Assembly (NCBI GenBank): GCA_030374765.1
Contig: JARGXX010000095.1
Location: 1,426,001 to 1,490,000, forward strand
Direction: 5' to 3'
Length of the DNA: 64,000 bases
From: Agarophyton chilense
Lineage: Eukaryota > Rhodophyta > Florideophyceae > Gracilariales > Gracilariaceae
A model generated the notes under the pieces. It saw only the letters and a list, made by a program, of their open reading frames with translations, searched no databases and was not told the origin of the DNA. Positions 9,755-19,605 of the stretch are shown here, piece by piece. The translations under genes were made by a program, and so were the position numbers. The stretch's first letter is position 1. Each line of letters begins with the position of its first letter.

Positions 9755-10639
9755 ATGGCATTCATCGTTAGCACGTCGCTCCCGTTTCGCCAGAATACTG
9801 CTGCGAAATCCACGAGCAGACCCCGAACAACGCCCTTCGCAACAGCTACAGTCCCGCAATCACAACCTTCCCCACTGCCATATAACGGCTCTGCGGCATC
9901 AAAGCCACACAAGAAGGCCTCTGCCCACGTCGTGGACTCGAGAGTTGCCACGCGGGTAGAAGCTCATCATTGGGTCGTTGTTAGCAACTCCAGCCTCAGA
10001 ATCTTTGAGCGTGCTGCTGTTGCGCAAGCCGACCTTGCCCACCAGGTTGATGCGCGAACTCACTCCGGCGCTTTGCATAGATGGCTACTGAGAGAGACTG
10101 AAGACCCGACACACCTTTTTACCAAACCTTCTCTGTCGAAATCAGAAGTGCGGTATGTGGTCATGGAAGCTTTTGATAGACATGACGATTCGATTGAGAA
10201 TCAGTTCATCATGAGGAGATGGCTCAGTGCTGTTGAACGTGCAGGACCCCTTATAGATACTTTTCAGATTCAAACCCTGCATTATGAGAATGTATTTACT
10301 TCCAAGGTTCACGACGTTCACTTTGACCCATATCACAACATTGTCGTCATGGAATCTATCAATGTGGACCTCACCAAAGATGGTGCTGTTGACCATGTGT
10401 ATGACGCCCTGCGCCGCAGCGCCGAGAGAAGCGTTACAACAGGCGAGTGCTTGGAGTTTTGCGTGCTTCACGCCCCAAATGAGCACGGCTTCTTTAAGAC
10501 TATCGAAGTCTTTAAGAATGAGGCCGCTCTTATATCCCATATGAGTGGCACTGACGTTTCGACTGTGCAAGAAATCACGCCATATCTCATTCAAGGCAAC
10601 AGAAACAGACAGACTTTTAAGCCCGTGGTGTTTTCATAG
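9755..10639 (+). CDS. ABM-like dimeric alpha-beta barrel protein, probably plastid-targeted
   Basis: The frame is open from 9413 without an ATG. ATG 9755 in context CATCATGG starts a 294-aa product with a Ser/Thr/Pro/Arg-rich leader of ~60 residues (MAFIVSTSLPFRQNTAAKS), suggesting a transit peptide. The C-terminal ~90 residues (ECLEFCVLHAPNEHGFFKTIEVF, then NEAALISHMSGTDVSTVQEITPYL) read like an antibiotic-biosynthesis-monooxygenase (ABM) ferredoxin-like domain: strand, Glu-containing strand, then an Ala-x-x-x-His helix. The preceding ~100 residues could be a second, divergent barrel half. Such domains act as small cofactor-free oxygenases or stress factors, so the substrate cannot be given. 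Coding status is sure; the fold is moderately sure. Confidence 0.65.
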   Translation: MAFIVSTSLPFRQNTAAKSTSRPRTTPFATATVPQSQPSPLPYNGSAASKPHKKASAHVVDSRVATRVEAHHWVVVSNSSLRIFERAAVAQADLAHQVDARTHSGALHRWLLRETEDPTHLFTKPSLSKSEVRYVVMEAFDRHDDSIENQFIMRRWLSAVERAGPLIDTFQIQTLHYENVFTSKVHDVHFDPYHNIVVMESINVDLTKDGAVDHVYDALRRSAERSVTTGECLEFCVLHAPNEHGFFKTIEVFKNEAALISHMSGTDVSTVQEITPYLIQGNRNRQTFKPVVFS

Positions 10640-10910
10640 GCTACTGAGCTTGCTCATGAATGCAAATTACTGCACAAGCTTCTCGTGATGCTTTGAGCAT
10701 AACAGTTATTCCAACAGTTACCATTCAGTCGTATTCTTACTGAAAAAGCGACATCCGCCTGAGGTACCTGGACAGTAGAAACCATAGAAATTGTAAATAT
10801 CATTGTTCGCAACACATTTTTCTTTCGCTGTTCAAGTATTTTGTCCATTCTATCGCTCGCAGATCACGTCGACTTCATCATAGCCGAAGCTAGGTCAAAA
10901 TTTCATCATC

Positions 10911-11903
10911 TCAAAACGAGGCGGATTCCATTTCTTCTTGTTCATACGCTTGCAGTTGTCGGTATTGCTCATCCTCGTTCATTCTTTTCTTTGGAGGGAA
11001 AAGGCATTTTCGAATGTTGTGCTTGCGAATAATTTCTTGCCATAAATTTCTATCGAAACCCATGATGAACTGTGAATTACCAATATATTCCTCAGCGCCC
11101 CTTTTTTCATGTTCCTCGTCATCCATCTCATCCGCCATGGGGTCGACATATCTAATCGTTGGTTCAGCTTCACTCTTCATATCAAGAGCAGCGAATTTTT
11201 CCTTGACGAGGAAGGATGAATGGAAAACATTTTCAACAGAGCGAGGAAAGCTTTTCGGATCGATCACAAACAGCCAGAAGTTGCAGCGTTTTCTGCGTTG
11301 CAATTCCCGCTTCATTTCTGCTACTTGCTTGTCGGTTTCGGTTTCTTCCATATCTGTAGGTCGTAGTTCATTTGGCTTGGTGGCAGGACCGCCCTTCCTG
11401 ATTCTCTCTGGTCTCTTTCGTTCTCCGACTTTCTTAACTACCTCTTTCGGTGCGTTTCCAAAATGCGAATCTTGGAAGTGCACCGTCTTCCATCTGTCGA
11501 ACACACTTCTTCCAATATCTAGAAAATTAACCGAAACGTTTTGAGCTTGTTCCTCTTCTTCGCCATACTTTTCTGCATTGGCGCGACGCAACTTTGCAAT
11601 GAGATTGTCGGTAAACGTCTTGATGTCATATGTACGCAACCCTGTTTGCAGCTGTTCGGCCTGACGTTTGGAGTACACTCCGAGCTTGTGAAAAATCTGG
11701 GCGTCCACCAATGCTTGATCGGCAGTTTTTGCTTTCTCTAGATTCTTGGCGGCTTTCTCGAAATGCTCGTTTAGAGTTTCCGAACGGAGGTCTGTGGCTT
11801 CCTCCTTATCTGCTTCAACTTGCTGTTGATGTTCGCGAAGCTCCTTGAGAATAATGGTGGCTTTTCTTCTATTTTCCACCGCTTCTTGGTTGACTTGACT
11901 CAT
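10911..11903 (-). CDS. NSE4: Nse4, kleisin subunit of the SMC5/6 complex
   Basis: A 330-aa single-exon ORF from ATG 11903. Nse4 bridges the SMC5 and SMC6 heads in the nucleus for DNA repair and chromosome maintenance. The N-terminal helical part (FEKAAKNLEKAKTADQALVDAQIFHKLG) fits the Nse4/EID helix that contacts Nse3. The C-terminal domain shows the family hallmark CNFWLFVIDPKSFPRSVENV at ~207-226 followed by FHSSFLVKEKFAAL. A winged-helix-like C-terminus with FIMGFDRNLWQEII follows. Length is typical. It ends about 270 bp from the convergent ABM-like gene. Identity is strong. Confidence 0.9.
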   Translation of the reverse strand: MSQVNQEAVENRRKATIILKELREHQQQVEADKEEATDLRSETLNEHFEKAAKNLEKAKTADQALVDAQIFHKLGVYSKRQAEQLQTGLRTYDIKTFTDNLIAKLRRANAEKYGEEEEQAQNVSVNFLDIGRSVFDRWKTVHFQDSHFGNAPKEVVKKVGERKRPERIRKGGPATKPNELRPTDMEETETDKQVAEMKRELQRRKRCNFWLFVIDPKSFPRSVENVFHSSFLVKEKFAALDMKSEAEPTIRYVDPMADEMDDEEHEKRGAEEYIGNSQFIMGFDRNLWQEIIRKHNIRKCLFPPKKRMNEDEQYRQLQAYEQEEMESASF

Positions 11904-12440
11904 GATGGTATTGCTCTTTTGGTACGAGGTGTAGAAAAGATGTAGGCACAGGATTTACCGAGTTCCAACAGAGTTCTCTCGGTATTTTGATGATTTGTGA
12001 AACTAGAGAACTTTCACACCACCTTCGTCTCATGGACTCGGCTTCTTCCTCTCTCTGAGAAGAAAACGAAAGCGAGAGTTGCGAAGGGAATCACAGAGCT
12101 GTTTCGTCTCGCGCCAAATGCGGTCTGACAATCTTTATGACCCGAGCGCAGGGAAGTGACAAAAACCCATTTTTAGAGGGGTTCCGTGTGACGCGTGTCC
12201 CACAGAACACGTGTCTGAGTATTTAAATTCGAAACTGAATGGGCAGAAGAAAAGCGTGTGGCAAACAACCAAGTGCGGCGGCTTATATAAAGCGTCTCAC
12301 CTTAAGCCATGTCTGGACGGTGCCGTCTCCCAAACGCCGGGGATCTTCAACACCTCAACGTCTCAGCACGAAACATTCGTAATCGACCAATAGTGCATTA
12401 AATCATGTATTCCTGGGAATCGAACTGCCGGAGCTTATAA

Positions 12441-12525
12441 GGCATTTGGTAGGTTGGGGTCTCCGGCTCGAGCCCGTATCCACACGCTAGGAGCTGGGGC
12501 CGCGGCCCATAACCTACCAAATGCC
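12441..12525. repeat. Inverted-repeat element A, possible structured RNA
   Basis: Arms 12441-12455 and 12511-12525 are perfect 15-bp reverse complements (GGCATTTGGTAGGTT on the left). The loop is 55 nt and contains a small CTCC/GGAG stem and the palindrome GGCTCGAGCC. Pairing extends outward through TATA/TATA with a bulge. The loop and 3' flank resemble element B about 220 bp away. It could be a non-coding RNA or a short MITE; nothing seen decides between them. Confidence 0.6.
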
Positions 12526-12657
12526 ATATAGAGTTCTGGAATTGTCGTTCATCCTGGAATCAATGGATAATCGAGTTATTTGTCATTAAGAAACTATGTA
12601 GTTCCTTGTAGCTCTGCATTCTATCTAGCCTAGGATATCACGCTATTCGTTTTCCCG

Positions 12658-12745
12658 TGCCATTCAGTGGATTAAGGTCCACGACTCGAGCCTTTAAGCA
12701 CCTGCCAAACGCTGAGGACCTGGGCCCATAACTACTGAATGACAC
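12658..12745. repeat. Inverted-repeat element B, diverged relative of element A
   Basis: Outer arms CATTCAGT (12661-12668) and ACTGAATG (12734-12741) are perfect. They extend to a 12-bp stem with one mismatch. An inner stem AGGTCC/GGACCT lies at about 12675-12680 and 12716-12721. The loop shares ACTCGAGCC-like, CGCTGAGGA-like and GCCCATAAC-like blocks with element A in the same order, but the stem bases differ while pairing is kept. Confidence 0.55.
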
Positions 12746-14166
12746 AGGGAATTCATTAGTTGTCGATTGTCATGAGGATCATTGATTTCGCTATTCATGT
12801 GAAACTGTTCGAAAAACGGGAAATCGTGTGGATCTCCCAATATGCTTTTACTGCTTTGCAAAACATAATCTGTTCTAGATCATAGACTATATCCTTTTCT
12901 CGAATAAACATGTCGAGCAACTGATGATGGTGACTTTATTTGCACACGAAACAGTCTTGGTTAATAACTTTGATGAGCTGTGCCGGCCGTATCTACCGAG
13001 TATAAGCTACAATAACTGATTGCTTTCCCCGAAAAGGTTTACTCATCGATCGCGATCAATTCTTTCTAAAGATTTATGATGTGATCCATGGAGATTCTAA
13101 AGTTCTTTAATGTAACTTGTACGTCAAAGTCATCCTCGCATTGCACCATTCCGGAGTTCAGACCAGTAGCAAGTTTATGTGCAGACCACGCTTGGTCAAA
13201 CATGTCGACCGCGGTGTGTCTCTACATCTGAGGTGAACATCGTAAAGAGAAATGTACATTCGTTTCGAATAATCTTATCTCCATGGTGTACCCAGCTAAA
13301 GTACAAGAGGGCAGAGGAAATTGAAGAACTGCACGAATATTTTATTTTGAGGAAGGTATAAGTCGACAGTAGGCGGCTTGGGATGCGAGCATTTCAACCG
13401 ATATCTGGGTTTCGTTTGAAGTAGGTGACTGTCTGGGGAGCCCGAAATCTTTGCAACAATACTCTTTTCCACCACAACAAAAATACCGTCATATTCCCGC
13501 TCTTGTCTTTCCCGAGATGCAGCGAATTTCGGAAAGGCTATCAAATCAGAATCTGCGAATGAAATTACGTGCGGAGTGAATACGTCGGAAGCTAGATGAC
13601 CTGTGTACATCAAACAAAACATGTCCACCGGGTAGACGAGTCTTTTTCATGAGCTTGCAGAAGTTGATGAAGTGCAAATCCCTTCACTCTGCCCTTCTTG
13701 AAGTGTTCCGTATTTCTATTCGCTCGTGGGAAAATGCAATCGAGGAAATTAAAGCTAGGGAGTCGGCGATGGTGACATTACATTTGGTATCTTGGGGTAT
13801 ACAGTGGTCTGGCAGACAAGGAGAAAGTTCTTTTGTTACTGAATCGGGGTTTCTTTGAGATCGATTGGAAATAGATGAAGACCAAAACAATATATCCCCA
13901 GAATATTATTGCGGGGACATGCCTCAGAGATAGAAGCCAAGATGCAATACCGCAGTATTCGATAGCTGCAATACATCGATGTTTCTTTTGCTATCGGTAT
14001 GGCAAAGCGTTCCCACAACCGCGCTGAAGAAGAAAACAATGTTCCGCTCTTGTGAAAGTTGGCAATAAGCCTGATACAGCTCGTATGAAGTACGCCGAAG
14101 ACTATCCATAACCGAGGCCGAGGAACGATATCTCTAGAATGTATGGACACGTGAAAAGGAGTTTTG

Positions 14167-14997
14167 TCACTCAGGAAATGCAGGCGGATTATGCTTCAAA
14201 AAGGTCTTAAACGAACACATCTCTTCATCATGCGCAAAGTGCGAAGCGCCCAAAATGTTTGCAGTAGCGACCGCTGATTCAAGACTATCCTGCACCTCAG
14301 ATAGGGTGACATTTAACTTGTCCAAACTTTCTATTGCTCTGGTGGTTCTTCGGGCTTGGTGGTTGTTTGCATTCATCGCTTGCTTCAGTCTGATTGACTT
14401 ATCATGAGCGGTGACGATCAGTGACATGATTTTCTTTTGGCGATCTATGGTTTGTTTAATTTGTTTTCCACCAGTACAAGCTTCCATCATAGTCTTTACA
14501 GCTTCGTAATCGAGGCCTAATCGTGCCCATCTTTCTTGTTCTGCGCGGACATCAGCCTCGGTGGTGGGCTTGAATTCGTCCACCGATGAACATTTTTCGT
14601 CAGCTTTTCCGATGATTTGCTCAATTTCATCACGACCCATGTCAGCAGAATCGTTTGAACAGGCAGACAATTCAGTGGATTGACGGCTGGGATGCAGTTT
14701 ATTGTCAGAACTCGATGGTAAGAAGCCCTTTTCTTCTGCAGAAGAAATTAGATCTCCAATACGACTTCGCAATTCATGCATCATTTGAGCGCCATGTAAG
14801 GCGGACGATACACCTTCTGGAGGAGCAGGTGGCAATAGGGGTTGCGGAATTGGCAGCGATCGGGATCGTTCCAAGAGCTTTTCTGCTTCGCCACGCTCAT
14901 TGTCTCTGTTGCCCGTTCCAGCCACAAAATGTATGCGTTCGCCTTCTGGGATGGAGGACGCACCCCCCGGCGTCTCACTGCTTTGCTCTTGGCCCAT
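14167..14997 (-). CDS. Putative N-myristoylated coiled-coil protein
   Basis: A 276-aa single-exon ORF from ATG 14997. The start MGQEQSS is a good N-myristoylation signal (Gly2, Ser6). It is followed by a Pro/Ser-rich linker. Residues ~75-110 form a helix (SALHGAQMMHELRSRIGDLI), and ~150-265 are helical and coiled-coil-like (TMMEACTGGKQIKQTIDRQK, RRTTRAIESLDKLNVTLSEV). The C-terminus is FKTFLKHNPPAF. Architecture recalls BORCS5/myrlysin, a myristoylated BORC subunit that links lysosomes to kinesin, but I see no diagnostic sequence match. Membrane attachment is inferred from the myristoylation signal. Confidence 0.6.
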   Translation of the reverse strand: MGQEQSSETPGGASSIPEGERIHFVAGTGNRDNERGEAEKLLERSRSLPIPQPLLPPAPPEGVSSALHGAQMMHELRSRIGDLISSAEEKGFLPSSSDNKLHPSRQSTELSACSNDSADMGRDEIEQIIGKADEKCSSVDEFKPTTEADVRAEQERWARLGLDYEAVKTMMEACTGGKQIKQTIDRQKKIMSLIVTAHDKSIRLKQAMNANNHQARRTTRAIESLDKLNVTLSEVQDSLESAVATANILGASHFAHDEEMCSFKTFLKHNPPAFPE

Positions 14998-16140
14998 TCA
15001 TTCGCCAGTTCTGGAAAGCGGTTAGAGCTCAGGAATGAAACGCCAGAGAAACCAAATGGTCATGTGCGTGGGTTTTTGCTTAATCGGCACGGAAAGAGAG
15101 AGGAGCTACGTGAGGAAGAAAAACCGTTGCTGCCGAACCGTTGGCGGATAGGCGCTGGGTCATTTTGTTGCGAATGGAAAATTGCTTCGCAGGGAGGACT
15201 GGCGTGTGCTTCGTTGATGGGGTCACGCTGCTGTCTGGAAGACAACCGTGTTCCACTCCCTGCGCGGAGTATCCTCCGGTAACCCTCCTGCACTAGAATT
15301 TCTGTAATTTTCGTTGATTGATTTATTTTCGTGCCAGGGTATAGCAATCCTAACTCTACTAATGACGTGTAACTCTCTCATTTCTAGTCACAGTCTAGCT
15401 AGTTAGACCTCCTTGGTATTTGTCGAAAGTTTCGGAACGAGCATGGTTAGCGATCGCTATCCTCTTTGAGCATGGAATCATGAATTGTCACCTCCATATT
15501 CCAGTTGATACTTAGGCCATGAAAGATATGTAGGCACGTACAACACTCGTGACCATCACTGCACCTATTATAAAGTTTCCAGGGCAATGACAACTCAGTT
15601 TTGAGACAGCGTAGATGGTGGGGATTCTGAAGTGGGGGTGGTGATTGTTTGCAGACGCGTTCGGATTGGAAAGCTTGTTATTTGTTTATTGAACGCAGCG
15701 CCCGCTACGAGGCAGATATCGTTGGAAGATGAGGATGTGTGAGGCAAACCAGCGACATTAGTTTGGTTGTGTACACAGCACATAAAAAAAGTAGTAATTT
15801 ATCAGAGAATAGTGGCGACGGTTGCGAGTACGAGCGCCGCGCGCACGTAGAACTGAGGCGCCTGCTCAGGCGCGGCCTTCTCTGGCGCGGCCTTCTCTGG
15901 CGCGGCCTTCTCTGGCGCAACGCAAAGCATCTTGCCTCGCAGTGACTCTCGTTGGCGGCCTGCGTGACCATGTCACAAGAGTCACCTTGCCTTCGCCTTC
16001 GTTTCGAAGCTCTTCGCGCCCTCCGATTCCTTTGAGTGCCAAGTCTTCCACAACTCCACCACGCCGCCCTTCCGTCCCTCCCCGCCAACCCTCCCTCATC
16101 TCCTCACGAGCTTCTCGGCGTTTGCGTTCCTTACTCTACC
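14998..16140. other. Divergent intergenic region with short tandem repeat
   Basis: About 1.1 kb between the myristoylated protein gene (minus) and the Q-rich gene (plus). The stretch from ~15940 to 16140 is a C/T-rich leader. Three exact 15-bp tandem copies lie at 15871-15915. No supported gene was found. Confidence 0.45.
15871..15915. repeat. Three exact tandem copies of a 15-bp unit
   Basis: The unit CGCGGCCTTCTCTGG occurs three times head-to-tail without change, ~225 bp upstream of the Q-rich gene start. It may be a promoter repeat or a neutral microsatellite. Confidence 0.85.
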
Positions 16141-19100
16141 ATGCAGCGACATCCGTCAGGCTGTGATCCACAGGCCTTCCGTGGCCACCACTCTATTCCT
16201 GCGCCAACCCGAAATGCAAGACCGCCAAGTTCGCTCGACCCAGTGCTGGAAACGCTTCCGGGCATGCAGATTGCGCTCGGCGAGTTGGAACGCTCAGGTC
16301 CGAGTCTGTTTCGTGGTACCATAGAAAAGACCAATCTTAACCGTCTTGCCAATGATCTCACCGAAATACTCGTCCGCCATGTCAATCGCTTACGTTTGCA
16401 CGCTAAAATCGTCGCTCAGACGCCCCACAAACAAGACACGCCCAATCTAGACGAAATTATCACGCCGAGGAAGAGAACCCGCCCACTGCGCTACTGTGAA
16501 GAATCAGAGAGCCCAACAAATCGGTACCATGTTTCAGAGCGAAGATCGAACCACTATCACATAGACCGTGATACCCAAACTTTTCCGCGTACACGTTCCC
16601 TATCAACACGAATCGAGAACAGGCGATCACATCGAAAACGCCGTTTGACCCGATTCGCAGCGTTGGAGGAGAACAGCGATGACGATGATGTGAGAGAAGT
16701 GCATCACGTGCAACGCCCACGCCGCTCTAAAGAAATTCGACACAATTTGAGTGACGATTTGGCCTACGAAATCATGGAGCAGTCCGCCCGCCGAAAAGAA
16801 GAGCAGCAAAAGAGACACCGAGAGATCATTCAAGCAGAGAAAGAGGCCGCCGTCGTAGTCGAAGAAAGTTCAGATGAAGACGACGATGAAGGATTCGTTC
16901 CAAAAGTTGTATGCCCGAAACTTTACGTACGAGAAAGGGCATTGCAATCTGATTTCGCTTCTTTGACCCCAATGATTACCGATCCTGATGACGACACAGA
17001 TACGGAACTTTTTCGAAAATGGAACGCCCGGCGGACAAGGAAGATCGTCCATGACGATATCACGGACGAGCAACCTGTGCAAAAGCAAAGCGATATATTT
17101 CCATTTGGAAGAAAGACAAGGCTTCTTCGTGACGTCATTGTTGATGTAGATTTGATGAAAAAGCTGGCCAGGGAAGGGCTCCATCACAAGAGCGTTGGCA
17201 GTATACTCTACACGCTTCCTGCTATTCCGAGGCATTACCTTGACACCGGGGGGCGTCACTGGACAGATTTTGATATCACCGAGGGTTTCCGGAAAGCGCC
17301 GTCAAAGACACCGTTTGTGCGCAGTATGTTCAAACGGCCAATAACTGCGACTAAGCCGGATGCGGTGATGAACAACGCGACTGCTAGAGATAAGTTATCT
17401 GCAATGCGGGAGCAAGCAAGTCATAAACCAAGCGCGAAAGCTTCTCTCCCCCTACCGGAACATACACCGGTCTTAAAGGAGCCGAATCCTCTGATACAGG
17501 CAACTAACGTAGATACTGGAGTTTCCACACGTCCAGTGCAGGCTCATGCTCAAGATCATACAGATATTGCGTCGTCCAGAAAATTGGAAGAACTGTATCA
17601 AGCCTTGTTGAAGCAAGTCGAGCAGGTGCCGACACAGACCAATCTTCCGGATGACGGGATGATGAAGTCCAAATCAATTGACCCAGCCGACATGGAACGT
17701 GCCTTGGATATCAGAAAAACGCGCGCCCATCACCCGCTTTCATCCAGAACCATACCTGCAATGAGACAGGCCGTTGGTTTACACGCCAATCAGGCAGAAC
17801 AACACAGTTCGACTGGCATAATGCAAAGAACGCAGAAACCCCAGTCCCAAGTGAGCACAGATCCTATTGTTCTTCAAAGACCGCAAACAAACGCATATCA
17901 ACACGACCACGGAATGCAGCTCAATCCACTATTCGCACTGGGTTCGAATCAAGGGGGCACTTCTCAATTACATCCGCAGCAACTACAGAAACAAGTACAA
18001 CCCATTTTGGAACATCAGCAAGAGTCTGTGTCAGCTCCAATTCCCGCGGAACAGAGAAATGTGTCTCCGGCGGGTTCTCAAATGCTCGCGAGCAATGAAG
18101 TACTTCAAGTGTTTCAAGACATGCTGCAACACGGCCTCGTTTCCGCACGGCAAAGTTCTGAACATCCACTAACACAGTCCATCCTGGATTTGCAGCGCCA
18201 ACCTCGTACGCAGAGCCTTCAGCAACAAATGATTCAGCATCAGAATCTACGACAGCAGCAGCTACAACAACAGATACATGAACAGCAGATTCGACAGCAG
18301 ATTCAACAACAACAGACGCAACAAAAGCAGATCCGTCAGCAGCAGCTTCGCCAACAACAGCTTCAACGACAGCAACTTCTACACCAACAACTTCAACATC
18401 AGCCACTGCAACAGCATCAGCTTCTACAGCAGCAACATCAACAGCAACAGGAGCAGCAGCGGCAGCTTCAACAGCGACGGCTTCGACAGAAGCGGATTCA
18501 GCAACTTCAGCAGCTTCAGCAGCAACGGTTTCAGCAGGAGGAGCTTCGACAGCGGGAGCTTCAGCAGGCGCAGCTTCATCAGGCACAGCTTCAGCAGGCA
18601 CAGCTTCAGCAGGCACAGCTTCAGCAGGTACAGCTTCAGCAGGTACAGCTTCAACAGGAACAGCTTCAGCAGGCACAGCTTCAGCAGGCGCAGCTTCAGC
18701 AGGCACAGCTTCAGCAGGCACAGCTTCAGCAGACGCAGCTTCAGCAGGCGCAGCCTCAACAGCCTCAGCTTCAACAGCCTCAACTTCTTGAGCAGCAGCA
18801 GCTTCAGCATCAACAATTATTGCTGCAGAAGGCAGGACACCATCTGAACCCAAACACTCAAAATTTCGCTCAGGTTAACCAACAAGTTGGGCAAGAGCAG
18901 GTTGCACGTCAATATGAAAGTCAAGCGACTCCTCTGAGTGAACACCATGATCAACCGCAACGCCTTCCATCGGACGGAAATCATAAAAAGAAAGGGTATC
19001 AGGCAGAAATGAGAACGGCAAATGGGATCGTTTCCTCTAAAGCCCCTTTGCATTCATCAGCTGTCGAAAAAAAAGGAACACAGCCACTTTTGCCATGCAC

Positions 19101-19605
19101 ACAAACCGGCTCATCAACAGAGCATGAGGGAAATGGACGACAGGTAGCACAAACACCATCCCACCCAAGTTCGGGAATCAAAACGTCCTCGATGAATGGT
19201 CCCAAGTTTCCCCTTCAGACTGATGCGGATGTGAAAACGGTAACGAATGAGCCACGTGCACATCTTGTTGCAACCTCTGAAACCACACCCGAGGTCCAGT
19301 TGGGCAGCACTCAACCATCAAGGATTCCAAATTCTACGGGAAAGGGAGTCCAGGGGTGGTCGTGGAAAAGACAAGATTGTGTTACAGAACAACCAAATGG
19401 CCACGGCGCAGTTCCAAGCGAGCATCCAGAATCAAGAACAACCACTCATGATCAAACTCAAGCACCCCTTGGCCATGATACTGCCAGAGATGATCAGAGG
19501 CGTCGGTATGAGGAAGATTATCGAGCAGCATATGAACTTCAATTGCGTAAGGTGATGGAAGAAATTAGGAAGAAAAACGAAAACGGGGATCCAGGGCTTG
19601 AGTGA
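16141..19605 (+). CDS. Long glutamine-rich protein of unknown function
   Basis: The frame is open from 16036 but that codon is GTG; ATG 16141 in context CTACCATGC is the likely start, giving 1154 aa. The N-terminal ~150 residues include an Arg-rich segment. Residues ~210-300 hold acidic stretches (EENSDDDDVREVHH, VEESSDEDDDEGF) and a charged helix. Residues ~330-430 are a compact non-repetitive region (RDVIVDVDLMKKLAREGLHH, PAIPRHYLDTGGRHWTDFDI). Residues ~680-900 are Gln/Leu-rich with a near-perfect (QLQQA)n repeat. The C-terminus is a charged helix (RRYEEDYRAAYELQLRKVME). The composition is like transcription or chromatin co-regulators, but no domain was recognised. Nuclear function is inference only. 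Confidence 0.75.
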   Translation: MQRHPSGCDPQAFRGHHSIPAPTRNARPPSSLDPVLETLPGMQIALGELERSGPSLFRGTIEKTNLNRLANDLTEILVRHVNRLRLHAKIVAQTPHKQDTPNLDEIITPRKRTRPLRYCEESESPTNRYHVSERRSNHYHIDRDTQTFPRTRSLSTRIENRRSHRKRRLTRFAALEENSDDDDVREVHHVQRPRRSKEIRHNLSDDLAYEIMEQSARRKEEQQKRHREIIQAEKEAAVVVEESSDEDDDEGFVPKVVCPKLYVRERALQSDFASLTPMITDPDDDTDTELFRKWNARRTRKIVHDDITDEQPVQKQSDIFPFGRKTRLLRDVIVDVDLMKKLAREGLHHKSVGSILYTLPAIPRHYLDTGGRHWTDFDITEGFRKAPSKTPFVRSMFKRPITATKPDAVMNNATARDKLSAMREQASHKPSAKASLPLPEHTPVLKEPNPLIQATNVDTGVSTRPVQAHAQDHTDIASSRKLEELYQALLKQVEQVPTQTNLPDDGMMKSKSIDPADMERALDIRKTRAHHPLSSRTIPAMRQAVGLHANQAEQHSSTGIMQRTQKPQSQVSTDPIVLQRPQTNAYQHDHGMQLNPLFALGSNQGGTSQLHPQQLQKQVQPILEHQQESVSAPIPAEQRNVSPAGSQMLASNEVLQVFQDMLQHGLVSARQSSEHPLTQSILDLQRQPRTQSLQQQMIQHQNLRQQQLQQQIHEQQIRQQIQQQQTQQKQIRQQQLRQQQLQRQQLLHQQLQHQPLQQHQLLQQQHQQQQEQQRQLQQRRLRQKRIQQLQQLQQQRFQQEELRQRELQQAQLHQAQLQQAQLQQAQLQQVQLQQVQLQQEQLQQAQLQQAQLQQAQLQQAQLQQTQLQQAQPQQPQLQQPQLLEQQQLQHQQLLLQKAGHHLNPNTQNFAQVNQQVGQEQVARQYESQATPLSEHHDQPQRLPSDGNHKKKGYQAEMRTANGIVSSKAPLHSSAVEKKGTQPLLPCTQTGSSTEHEGNGRQVAQTPSHPSSGIKTSSMNGPKFPLQTDADVKTVTNEPRAHLVATSETTPEVQLGSTQPSRIPNSTGKGVQGWSWKRQDCVTEQPNGHGAVPSEHPESRTTTHDQTQAPLGHDTARDDQRRRYEEDYRAAYELQLRKVMEEIRKKNENGDPGLE
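18230..18800 (+). repeat. Coding minisatellite, 15-bp unit, in the Q-rich gene
   Basis: Repeats of about CAGCTTCAGCAGGCA, encoding Gln-Leu-Gln-Gln-Ala, run most regularly from ~18545 to 18770 (about 15 copies). More degenerate CAG/CAA tracts lie upstream. Copies differ mainly at the last codon (GCA, GCG, GTA, GAA). Since 15 is a multiple of three, copy-number change keeps the frame. Other frames stay open here for the same reason. Confidence 0.9.

Larger units (their letters stand above)
11904..14166. other. 2.3-kb gene-poor region with structured repeats
   Basis: No convincing protein gene. A 104-108-codon minus-strand ORF (about 13296-13622) and shorter ORFs lack motifs. The recognisable content is the pair of related inverted-repeat elements at 12441-12525 and 12658-12745, listed separately. 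Confidence 0.5.

Noticed and set aside
9307-9951. Minus-strand ORFs opposite the ABM-like gene start
   Set aside because: They are low-complexity shadows of the C-rich leader and have no recognisable domain.
13296-13628. 110-codon minus-strand ORF
   Set aside because: Starts at GTG (ATG two codons later), no motif, isolated in a gene-free region.
18230-18800. Possible CRISPR-like array
   Set aside because: Units are contiguous 15-mers without spacers and lie in an open reading frame of a eukaryotic gene.
17921-18853. Long minus-strand ORF rich in Ala, Glu, Val and Pro opposite the Q-rich gene
   Set aside because: It exists because the 15-bp repeat has no stops in that frame; it has no ATG start and no motif outside the repeat.
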